Below, piece by piece: positions 1 through 6,462 of a stretch of 34,431 nt of DNA. The stretch comes from an uncultured Opitutia bacterium (GTDB lineage Bacteria; Verrucomicrobiota; Verrucomicrobiia; Opitutales; Opitutaceae). Both the position numbers and the translations under genes were made by a program. The stretch lies in the NCBI GenBank assembly GCA_903940425.1, contig CAJAKX010000066.1, forward strand, positions 1 to 34,431, in the 5' to 3' direction. The number at the start of each line of letters is the position of its first letter. Position 1 is the stretch's first letter. A model generated the notes under the pieces. The model did not search any database. It was not told the DNA's origin and saw only the letters and a list, made by a program, of their open reading frames with translations.

Positions 1-187
1 CGATCTTCCGGAAATCATTCACGGCGTGCGAGGCATTGGCGGCGCTGCCGCCGACGCCCAGAATGAAAAGGCGGCCGCCGCGCTCGCGCACGCCGCGCAG
101 TTCGGCGACGCATTTTTCGCAGTCGGCGGGATTGATCTTGGAAACGATCCCGGCGGTCTCCTTCAGGTGCTGGATGGAATAGGACAT
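1..187 (-). CDS. gmhA: SIS-domain phosphoheptose isomerase (GmhA-like), 3' end off window
   Basis: Only the first 62 codons are inside the window, so this gene is missing from the ORF track. The minus strand from the ATG at 187 reads MSYSIQHLKETAG and later LFILGVGGSAANASHAVND. That is the phosphosugar-binding loop of SIS-domain isomerases of the sedoheptulose-7-phosphate isomerase type that accompany hddA/hddC. The family converts sedoheptulose 7-phosphate to D-glycero-D-manno-heptose 7-phosphate in the cytoplasm, the first step of heptose-nucleotide synthesis. The kinase and nucleotidyltransferase for the next steps lie on the same strand at 3.2-4.9 kb, separated from it by a plus-strand membrane-protein gene. 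The rest of the protein, including other active-site residues, cannot be seen. A different SIS isomerase is possible, but the neighbours favour heptose. Confidence 0.85.
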   Translation of the reverse strand, partial: MSYSIQHLKETAGIVSKINPADCEKCVAELRGVRERGGRLFILGVGGSAANASHAVNDFRKI

Positions 188-521
188 GGGTGGAGCAGAG
201 GCTGTTTTTGGGAGGGTGTTAAGCCGATTCTTGGCGGGACAAGCGGCGGCTGGCGTTGCCGGGATGCGGGAGCGCGGGGAAAGAAGCGCGGACGGGCGGT
301 GCGGTTAGCCGAATTTATCTCCATGGACGAGTTGGTGGAGCACGACCAGATTAAGTTGCGGCACACAAGAGAGCAGGAAGCCTGGGGCTGAAGGCGGTTT
401 GGAGAAATAGCAGGATGCTCGTGCTTCGTTCGCTCACCCCTTGGCCGAGTCGCGCCGCTCGATGAGGCGTGAGCGCTTTACCGTCTTGCCAATCTGGGGA
501 TGGCGCTCCTTGTTTCCAGCG
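188..521. other. Divergent intergenic region between gmhA-like gene and A1
   Basis: This region of about 330 bp separates the minus-strand isomerase from the plus-strand A1 gene. It should hold promoters for both, but I see no convincing -35/-10 pair or Shine-Dalgarno. A minus-strand frame without a start codon ends in TAA at 305-307 and reads ...LNLVVLHQLVHGDKFG, which looks like a protein C-terminus. It could be the tail of a gene truncated here, or chance in GC-rich DNA. The ORFs at 26-391(+), 163-366(-) and 351-1148(-) look like shadows. Confidence 0.35.
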
Positions 522-2912
522 ATGGGGATCAGCGAAGGCGCGAGCGAACAGCTCTCTTTGAAAGGTCGTGACTGGTTTGCGCTGGGCGTGTTCATGCTGG
601 CCGTCGCGGTGATGCTGGGCGGCTTGGCCTTCGAGGCTTCCGGCGGGCGCGTTGTGACGAGCAGCCCGGATGGCTATTATTCCTTGATGACCGACGCCCT
701 GCTTTCGGGGCAGCTGCATCTGAAGGTCGCGCCGCGGCCGGAGCTTATGAGGCTTTCGGACCCATACAACCCTGCACTCAATCAACCCTATCGGATGGGC
801 GACCTCAGTATGTATCGGGGCCGTTATTATTTCTACTGGGGATTGACGCCGGTCGTGCTGTTTTTCGCGCCGTTCCACTGGGTTACCGGGCGATTCCCGA
901 GCGAAGCACTGGCCTGTGCTTTTTTTGGCGCTGCTGCGTTGGGATGCATGGGCTGGCTTATTCTGGCTTTGCGCCGGCGGTATTTCCCCGGCGTGTCCGT
1001 GGTTCTGACGGTGTTGACACTGGGATGCGTGGCAGTGGCCTCGTTTCTCCCGCTGCTGGCGATGGGCAATAGCGTCTACGGTGTGCCGATCACGGCGGCG
1101 GCGTTTTGCCAGGCGCTGTTGTGGTGTTGCATTGCGCGGACCTTGCACGCCACGGAGCCGGCAGTCGGTTGGACGGTGGGGGCGGGCCTGGCCTTCGGCT
1201 TGGCAGTGGCTGCGAGACCAAACTACGTGCTCTGGTCAGTCGTGCTGATCTGGCCGTTGGTGGTTCTCTGCCAGAGGTATCCCGCTCGCAGGATGGCCCT
1301 CACTGCGGCGGCCGGCCTGCCTCCGCTTTTGACGATCGCCGTGATGCTGTGGCTGAATTGGCTGCGGTTTGGAAAATTGACGGAATTCGGCATGCACTAC
1401 CAGTTCACGGGGCCGGGGCAACCCGAGGTATTGTTCAGCTGGAAGTACATTCTGCCGAATCTGGGAGTCTATGCCTGGAACCCACCCGTACTGGTCCGGC
1501 TTTTCCCGTTCGTAACGACCATGGCGACGGGTCCGTTCGGGGTTTTCAGCGCACTCCCCGTCGTGTTTGGAGCCGCTGGGTTGCTGGGTTTTAGGTCGGC
1601 CAGGCCAGCGCTCACTGTGGCGGGGACGATTGCCCTGGCTGGGGTCGGCGGCTTGCTGGCAACCTGCGCATTTTTTGGCTGCGGGGGACGCTATCAAGTC
1701 GATTACCTGCCGGCGATGGTCACCGCCGGTGCCTTGGGCCTGCTGCTTTGGAGTGCGCGCCCCGGTCGCCTGCCACGATGGGCGGCGGGAGGAATTGCGG
1801 CCTTGGTGCTGCTCGTTTCCGGGGCCGTTGCCGCCATGCTGCAACTACAGGCTTGGGGTTCGCAAGGCGACCGCCTGCTGCCACTCTCGCGGCTATTCAA
1901 CCGGCCCGTTTTCTGGGTCGACGAGCTGATGGGGCGTACCTACGGCCCTGTGCAGGTCGAGTTCGAGCTGCCGCTGAACAAAGTGGGCGCGTTCGAGCCG
2001 GTGATCGCAACCGGTAACGGCATCCAGGGCGGTGAGTTGGTGTTTCTCAGTTATTTGGATGGGCAGCGTGTGCGCATCGGTTTTTTCCAGATGGGAACCA
2101 CGCACTGGCTATCCGAGCCGATGGCGGTCGATTTCACCCATCCGCACCGGATTGATGTCCAGCTGGGGGCATTTAACCCGCCGGGCTCGCATCCGGTCTT
2201 CGCCGACCAGCCGGCCAGGCGCCGGATCGAGGCGGAGCAGGCTGTCTTGATCGAATGGGACGGCCGGCCGATCTACCGCGCGAGCCTGGACTTTGGGATG
2301 CGCCATGGGGAGCGTTTCGTCATCGGGGAAAATCAGTTCTGGTCCGGAATCAGCGATGCCCGTTTCACCGGAAAAATCCTAACCGTCTGGCAATCGCCTT
2401 TCAAACTGAGTTCCGCCGCCCTGGGCCCGGCGCTTTACGGACCGTGGCGGATCAGGCTGCGGTTTCCAATAGATGCGAAGCCCGGCCGCTACGATCCCGT
2501 GCTGGTCAGTGGCGTCACTGGTGCAGGCGACTTCGTCAATGTTTTCTATCCCGAGCCAGGGAAAATCGCCTTCAGTCATGATGCCTGGGGATTCGGAGGG
2601 TGGGCTTCGCCCTCTATCATCGTAGATCTTGAAAAGGAGCATGTGATCGAGATCGACCACGGTGGACTTTATCCCGAACCGGACCGGGCACCGGCGGAAC
2701 TCGCGGCCGCGGCTCGCGCGATGCAAGATCGTGTTCGTATCACACTGGATGGCGTGGTGGTCATGGATGTGCCTCAGCAGACCTATCGAGCCCCTCCGGA
2801 GACTGTCACTGCGGGGGAGAATCGCCTGGGTGGGTCGAGCACGGCGGCGCGTTTTTCCGGCGTGTTGATTTCCGCGGAGCGAAGCCGGGTGGAGACCAGA
2901 CCCGGACCGTGA
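522..2912 (+). CDS. Family A membrane protein A1: GT-C/PMT-like with two C-terminal repeat modules
   Basis: The protein is about 796 aa. The first ~450 residues contain roughly 11-12 hydrophobic segments. An early extracytoplasmic loop carries SPDGYYSLMTDALLSGQ, followed by GRYYFYWGLTPV, RFGKLTEFGMHYQF and RYQVDYLPA. These patterns recur in A2, A3 and A4 and resemble polyprenyl-phosphate-sugar glycosyltransferases of the PMT/GT39 type (GT-C fold). From about residue 475 there are two ~155-residue modules, each starting GP(V/W) and ending in a GEN...RF(S/T)G motif. The track starts at a TTG (441). I prefer the ATG at 522 because it places TM1 17 residues in, as in the paralogues; ATG 462 is the alternative. 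No clear Shine-Dalgarno precedes any of them. The gene lies opposite to the flanking heptose genes. Transferase activity is inferred; acceptor and donor are unknown. Confidence 0.8.
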   Translation: MGISEGASEQLSLKGRDWFALGVFMLAVAVMLGGLAFEASGGRVVTSSPDGYYSLMTDALLSGQLHLKVAPRPELMRLSDPYNPALNQPYRMGDLSMYRGRYYFYWGLTPVVLFFAPFHWVTGRFPSEALACAFFGAAALGCMGWLILALRRRYFPGVSVVLTVLTLGCVAVASFLPLLAMGNSVYGVPITAAAFCQALLWCCIARTLHATEPAVGWTVGAGLAFGLAVAARPNYVLWSVVLIWPLVVLCQRYPARRMALTAAAGLPPLLTIAVMLWLNWLRFGKLTEFGMHYQFTGPGQPEVLFSWKYILPNLGVYAWNPPVLVRLFPFVTTMATGPFGVFSALPVVFGAAGLLGFRSARPALTVAGTIALAGVGGLLATCAFFGCGGRYQVDYLPAMVTAGALGLLLWSARPGRLPRWAAGGIAALVLLVSGAVAAMLQLQAWGSQGDRLLPLSRLFNRPVFWVDELMGRTYGPVQVEFELPLNKVGAFEPVIATGNGIQGGELVFLSYLDGQRVRIGFFQMGTTHWLSEPMAVDFTHPHRIDVQLGAFNPPGSHPVFADQPARRRIEAEQAVLIEWDGRPIYRASLDFGMRHGERFVIGENQFWSGISDARFTGKILTVWQSPFKLSSAALGPALYGPWRIRLRFPIDAKPGRYDPVLVSGVTGAGDFVNVFYPEPGKIAFSHDAWGFGGWASPSIIVDLEKEHVIEIDHGGLYPEPDRAPAELAAAARAMQDRVRITLDGVVVMDVPQQTYRAPPETVTAGENRLGGSSTAARFSGVLISAERSRVETRPGP
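1944..2909 (+). repeat. Two tandem A-modules encoded in A1
   Basis: Copies start at 1944 (GPVQVEFELP) and 2439 (GPWRIRLRFP). Each has the order: 'GP...L.FP', 'EP(V/L)(I/V).(T/S)G', a 'V..Y' strand, a G-F/DHWG-like block, a 'LYPP'-like turn, a 'V.(L/W)DG' strand and a terminal 'GEN...(A)RF.G' motif. This is protein-level repetition; DNA identity between copies is low. Confidence 0.8.
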
Positions 2913-3170
2913 TGAGCGGTCGGGAGCGCGCTAATTGGCCTATCGTGGCGAATGGGGATTGTACTCGGGCAGGGGCTTCGCTTACCGCAGGCGCCGGGAT
3001 AACAAGAGCACCAAAAGCGGTGCCGTAGACTGAGGATTCTGGGACGGCGGCAGCAGTCGCCTAAAGCTTTGTGTGCGCTAAGCGGTTATTCCCAGTATTG
3101 GGGGATCAGCTGCTCGGCGGGTTGAAATTCGCGGCTGTGAAATGTCATTTCACCCGTCGTACACGCGTGG
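2913..3170. other. Convergent intergenic region, A1 / hddC
   Basis: This is 258 bp between two converging genes. Apart from the palindrome at 3137-3153, I see no gene and no stem followed by a T-run that would make a classic intrinsic terminator for either strand. Confidence 0.4.
3137..3153. promoter_or_regulatory. 17-bp perfect palindrome GTGAAATGTCATTTCAC
   Basis: Two 8-base arms flank a single central base, with low GC in an otherwise GC-rich region. It lies just downstream of hddC (ends 3171) and about 225 bp after A1. It could be a protein-binding site or a small hairpin. There is no T-run, so a terminator role is weak. Confidence 0.3.
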
Positions 3171-3884
3171 CTATAAAGCGCCGGCGCGGAAGAGTCGGTC
3201 GAGCTCGGCGAGGCCCGCCGGGGAGCCGATTTCGTAGAATCGCTGCTTCACCTCATAGCCGGCGAGCTGATCTTGCGCGACGAGCCGGCCATAGACGGCC
3301 GCCAGATCCACGCTGTCATCGCGGGGCCAGCCGTCCAGGGCCCGGGCGCGGAGCAGGCCGAGTCCGTAGTCGATGTGATGCATCTGCGGCACCTTGTTTT
3401 TCTTGTCGTAGACCTTGATCCTTCCCTCGGCGAACCAGACGTTGCTGGTGTCGTAGCGCTCCTGGTTCTCGTAGACGGTCATCAGGCCGAGCCGGCCCGA
3501 GGCGAGGAAGCTGCGACCGACATCGAGGTAGTCGACAGGCAGATAAGAATCGCCATAAAGAATGTAGAACGCGTCGCCGAGACGCGGCAGGGCGCGGATG
3601 AGCGCGCCGCCGGTGCCGAGAAGTTTGGGGCCGTCGAACGAGTAATCGATGTGCACACCCCACTTGGCGCCGTCGCCGTAGCGGTCGACGACCATTTCTC
3701 CAAGGTGGCCCACGCAGAGCACGATCCGCCGGAGGCCGGCGTTTTTCAACAGGCGGAGCTGGTGCGAGAAGAACGGCTCGCCCGCGACCTCGACCAGCAG
3801 CTTCGGCACCTTTTCGGTGAGGGGTCGGAGCCGCTTGGCCAGGCCGCCGGCCAGGATGGCTACAGGGAGATCGGAAGGAGTCAT
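3171..3884 (-). CDS. hddC: D-glycero-D-manno-heptose 1-phosphate nucleotidyltransferase (HddC-like)
   Basis: The protein has 237 aa, normal for sugar-1-phosphate nucleotidyltransferases of the RmlA/HddC type. The N-terminus has the nucleotide-binding signature AILAGGLAKRLRPLTEKVPK with PKLLVEVAGEPF. The metal-binding YGDSYL is near residue 110. The family transfers a nucleotidyl group (GMP for classic HddC) to heptose 1-phosphate in the cytoplasm. It lies 69 bp downstream of hddA on the same strand, which favours a heptose substrate over glucose or mannose. GTP versus another nucleotide cannot be decided by eye. Its ATG overlaps the stop of a 23-codon frame that begins just after hddA, so translational coupling is possible. 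Confidence 0.82.
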   Translation of the reverse strand: MTPSDLPVAILAGGLAKRLRPLTEKVPKLLVEVAGEPFFSHQLRLLKNAGLRRIVLCVGHLGEMVVDRYGDGAKWGVHIDYSFDGPKLLGTGGALIRALPRLGDAFYILYGDSYLPVDYLDVGRSFLASGRLGLMTVYENQERYDTSNVWFAEGRIKVYDKKNKVPQMHHIDYGLGLLRARALDGWPRDDSVDLAAVYGRLVAQDQLAGYEVKQRFYEIGSPAGLAELDRLFRAGAL

Positions 3885-3952
3885 GGAGATCCCGCGGACA
3901 CGCCGAAAAGAAAACCAACGGTGCCGTCCTGGGTGGGCTTGGCGAGCAGCAT
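3881..3952 (-). other. 23-codon open frame bridging hddA and hddC
   Basis: On the minus strand an ATG starts one base after the hddA stop (TAGG-ATG), encodes MLLAKPTQDGTVGFLFGVSAGSP and stops with TGA inside the hddC ATGA. It fills the gap almost exactly. It could be a coupling leader, the tail of an eroded gene, or chance. It has no Shine-Dalgarno of its own. Confidence 0.25.
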
Positions 3953-3953
3953 C

Positions 3954-4937
3954 CTAATTTTGCGTGACGACCTTGGTGCCTTCGAAGTCAAAGCGGAAGC
4001 GCACCTCCTGCAGGCCCTTCTCGCGCATGCCGTGGCGGAGCCGCGCCTTGTCGGCCGCGTAGAACATCAGGAAGCCGCCGCCGCCGGCCCCGATGAGCTT
4101 TCCCCCGAGCGCGCCGTGGGCCATGGCATAATCATACCACTCGTTGATGTGCGGGTTGCTCATGCCGGACGAGCGGGCCTTCTTGCGCTGCCAGTGCACG
4201 TCCATGAGGCGCGCGAACTCCTCGAGATTGCCGGCTTCCAAGGCGTCGAGCGACTTGTAGCCGAGCTCCTTCGTGAAGTGGAGGTTGTCGAGCATCGCCT
4301 GGTCGTTCTTTTTCGAACGGTCATTCTGATCCTTGAGGATCGTCGAGGCCGAGCGGGAGTAGCCGGTGAAGAACAGCAGCAGATTGTCCTCGAGGTTGAA
4401 ATGCGTCTCCTCGGAGAGGCGCACGGGGCGGTACTCGACGCGGCCGTCCTGGCGGAAGGTGAAGGCGGTGATGCCGCCGATGGCGGAGATGTACTGGTCC
4501 TGCTTGCCGATGGGTTCGCCCAGCCGGTTGATCTCGATGTCGCAGGCCTGCTCCGCCAGTTCGACGGGGGAAAGCAGGTTCTTCTTGTAGGCGTGCAGCG
4601 CCTTGAGCAGGGCGGTGGTGAAACTGCCGGAGGAGCCGAGGCCGGTGCCGCCCGGGATGTCCGCCATGGAGGTCAGCTCCAGGTGGGGATCGGTGATGCC
4701 CACGAGCTTCAACGCCTCGCGCACGATGGGATGTTCGATCTGGTCGACAGCCGAGACGCGCTCGAGCTTGGAATACTTGACGATGATCTCCTCCTGAAAC
4801 GTGCGGTGCTGGGTGATATAGACGTATTTGTCGACCGCCGCCGCGACGAGGAAACCGCCGTGTTCCCGGTAGTAGGAGGGCAGGTCGGTGCCGCCGCCGC
4901 CAAGGGAGACGCGCAGGGGGGAGCGGGTGATGATCAT
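3954..4937 (-). CDS. hddA: D-glycero-alpha-D-manno-heptose 7-phosphate kinase (GHMP kinase, HddA)
   Basis: The protein has 327 aa, typical of HddA-type GHMP kinases. All three family motifs are visible: the N-terminal substrate motif PLRVSLGGGGTDLPSYY (residues ~7-23), the ATP loop GGTGLGSSGSFTTALL (~95-110) and the C-terminal GGKLIGAGGGGFLMFY (~280-295). The family phosphorylates heptose 7-phosphate at C1, giving the 1,7-bisphosphate for nucleotide activation. It is flanked by hddC (downstream) and a Gfo/Idh oxidoreductase (63 bp upstream) on the same strand. No GmhB-type 7-phosphatase is in the window, so that step must be encoded elsewhere. The 556-aa plus-strand ORF covering this gene is a shadow. 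Confidence 0.92.
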   Translation of the reverse strand: MIITRSPLRVSLGGGGTDLPSYYREHGGFLVAAAVDKYVYITQHRTFQEEIIVKYSKLERVSAVDQIEHPIVREALKLVGITDPHLELTSMADIPGGTGLGSSGSFTTALLKALHAYKKNLLSPVELAEQACDIEINRLGEPIGKQDQYISAIGGITAFTFRQDGRVEYRPVRLSEETHFNLEDNLLLFFTGYSRSASTILKDQNDRSKKNDQAMLDNLHFTKELGYKSLDALEAGNLEEFARLMDVHWQRKKARSSGMSNPHINEWYDYAMAHGALGGKLIGAGGGGFLMFYAADKARLRHGMREKGLQEVRFRFDFEGTKVVTQN

Positions 4938-5000
4938 GGGTGAGGAAAAGCGGAAAAGCGGGCGCAGGGGAAGGGGAAAGCGCAGCCGCAGCGAGGCGCG

Positions 5001-6011
5001 TCACGCCTTGGGGTAGCCACACTGGCGGTAGATGGTCTCGACAATTTCGAGCGCTTGGATGCCTTCGCGCAGGCCGGGCGACGGTTCGCGCCCAAGGAGG
5101 AGGTCGTCGATGAAGGCGTTGGTCTCGAGCGACCAAGAGTCGTCGCCGTGCGGGTATTCCCAGACCTTGGTCTCCGGCGGCCCCATTTGCGGGAGCATCT
5201 TGTAGAAGGTCAGGCGTTCGGGGCCATAGCTGCCGCCGAGACCGTCGACGGCGATCTTTGCGTCGCGCCCATAGATTTCGAGTGAGAAGAGGTTTTTCCA
5301 CTCGGTGCAGCTCACGTGTAGCCACGCGGTCTGGCCGGCGGCGGTGCGCAGACTGAGGAAGGCGTTGTCGTCGACCGGCATGTCCCAGAAGTACGTGGCG
5401 CAATGGCCGTTGATGGCGGTGAAGTCGCCAAGGAACCAGCCGGCCAGATCGATGAGGTGCACGCCCTGGTCGATGAGTTCGCCGCCGCCGGAGAGCTTGG
5501 GATCGGCGCGCCACTCGCGGTCGTAGCCCTTGCGCCCGCCGTGGCCGTAGCGACCGCGCAGGAACATGAGCGGTCCGGCGGCTCCGGCGTCAATCAACTC
5601 GCGCGCCTTCCGGAGCGCCGGGTGGAAACGGTGGTTGTAGCCAAGTCGGACCTTGACGCCGGTTTTGGCAGCAGCGTCATGCACTTCCCGCAATTGGGCC
5701 GCGTTCAGCGCGCCGGGCTTCTCCACCAGCACGTGTTTACCAGCGCGGACGGCCGCGAGGCTGATGGGCGCGAGCGAGGCGTTCAGCGTGGAGACAACGA
5801 CGGCGTTGACCGCGGCGTCATGGAGGACGGTGGTGTAATCGGTGACCGCCTGACAGCCGGGCGTGGTCGTGGCGAGACTGGCGGCGCGGGCTGCATCCAG
5901 GTCGCAGGCATAAAGCAGGCGCGCGTTCTTCAAGGCGGCCGCGCGCTTGCGACCGATGAGACCGCAGCCGATGATGGCAAACCCGAGCGGGTTTTGCGAC
6001 TTGTCAGCCAT
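5001..6011 (-). CDS. Gfo/Idh/MocA-family NAD(P)-dependent sugar oxidoreductase
   Basis: The protein is about 336 aa. The N-terminal Rossmann motif is FAIIGCGLIGRKRAAAL, followed by the family VEKP motif (GKHVLVEKPGALN), LGYNHRFHPA and the catalytic-region block GGGELIDQGVHLIDL. The family oxidises or reduces hydroxyl/keto groups on sugars, often nucleotide-linked ones. I chose the ATG at 6011 because AAAGG lies about 10 nt upstream; the track begins at a TTG (6044). It is the first gene of the minus-strand heptose group and starts only 25 bp from the divergent GtrA gene. A role in modifying the heptose or another sugar of this glycan is inferred; the substrate cannot be read from the sequence. 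Confidence 0.85.
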   Translation of the reverse strand: MADKSQNPLGFAIIGCGLIGRKRAAALKNARLLYACDLDAARAASLATTTPGCQAVTDYTTVLHDAAVNAVVVSTLNASLAPISLAAVRAGKHVLVEKPGALNAAQLREVHDAAAKTGVKVRLGYNHRFHPALRKARELIDAGAAGPLMFLRGRYGHGGRKGYDREWRADPKLSGGGELIDQGVHLIDLAGWFLGDFTAINGHCATYFWDMPVDDNAFLSLRTAAGQTAWLHVSCTEWKNLFSLEIYGRDAKIAVDGLGGSYGPERLTFYKMLPQMGPPETKVWEYPHGDDSWSLETNAFIDDLLLGREPSPGLREGIQALEIVETIYRQCGYPKA

Positions 6012-6036
6012 AGCGCGCAGCCTTTGCTTGGGACGG

Positions 6037-6429
6037 ATGGTCAATCAAGACTTATTTCGGCGCGTGGTGCGGTTCTGTGTGGTTGGCAGCATAGTAATGG
6101 TGTCTTTTGCCTTCCTAAACTGGCTGTTTGGCCACTGGATGGGGAAACAGGCGGCCTTTCTGCTGGCGTATTCCCCGGCGCTGGCGCTCCATTTCTCCCT
6201 CAACAAATGGTGGACTTTCGGCTGTGAGCGCACAGACATGGCGCGGCAGATCGGAGAGTATCTCGTGATGGTGGTGGTGACGTTTGTCATCCAGTGGACG
6301 ATCTTTACCGCGTTGATAGCCTGGACGCCGATGCCCGGCTGGCTGGCCGCCGCGGCGGCCAACGCCGCGCAAATGTTGGTCACCTTTGTCGCCATGCAGC
6401 GCAAGGTGTTCGCCAGCGCGTCCCAGTAG
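6037..6429 (+). CDS. GtrA-like membrane flippase
   Basis: The protein is about 130 aa with four hydrophobic segments: VVRFCVVGSIVMV, QAAFLLAYSPALAL, YLVMVVVTFVIQW and an Ala-rich fourth. It has the family hallmark NKWWTF after TM2. GtrA/DPMS1-like proteins are thought to move polyprenyl-phosphate-linked sugars across the inner membrane for periplasmic transfer. I chose the ATG at 6037, preceded by GGGACGG; the track start at 5947 would run into the divergent oxidoreductase. It is the first gene of a plus-strand operon with A2, B1 and A3. A GtrB-like partner lies at 29.6-30.5 kb. Together they suggest a Gtr-style supply of lipid-linked sugar to the large GT-C-like proteins. Confidence 0.85.
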   Translation: MVNQDLFRRVVRFCVVGSIVMVSFAFLNWLFGHWMGKQAAFLLAYSPALALHFSLNKWWTFGCERTDMARQIGEYLVMVVVTFVIQWTIFTALIAWTPMPGWLAAAAANAAQMLVTFVAMQRKVFASASQ

Positions 6430-6462
6430 CCCGGGTTGGATCTTGATACCGCCCTGAAGGAC

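Noticed and set aside
3273-4943. 556-aa plus-strand ORF
   Set aside because: It is fully antisense to hddC and hddA, which have complete family motifs. Its composition (rich in Val, Glu, Ala, Gly, with runs such as EVEVVEHRLVV) is that of a GC-rich shadow frame.
4321-5514. 397-aa minus-strand ORF overlapping hddA and the oxidoreductase
   Set aside because: It is an Arg/Pro-rich alternate frame on the same strand as two real genes, typical of high-GC DNA.
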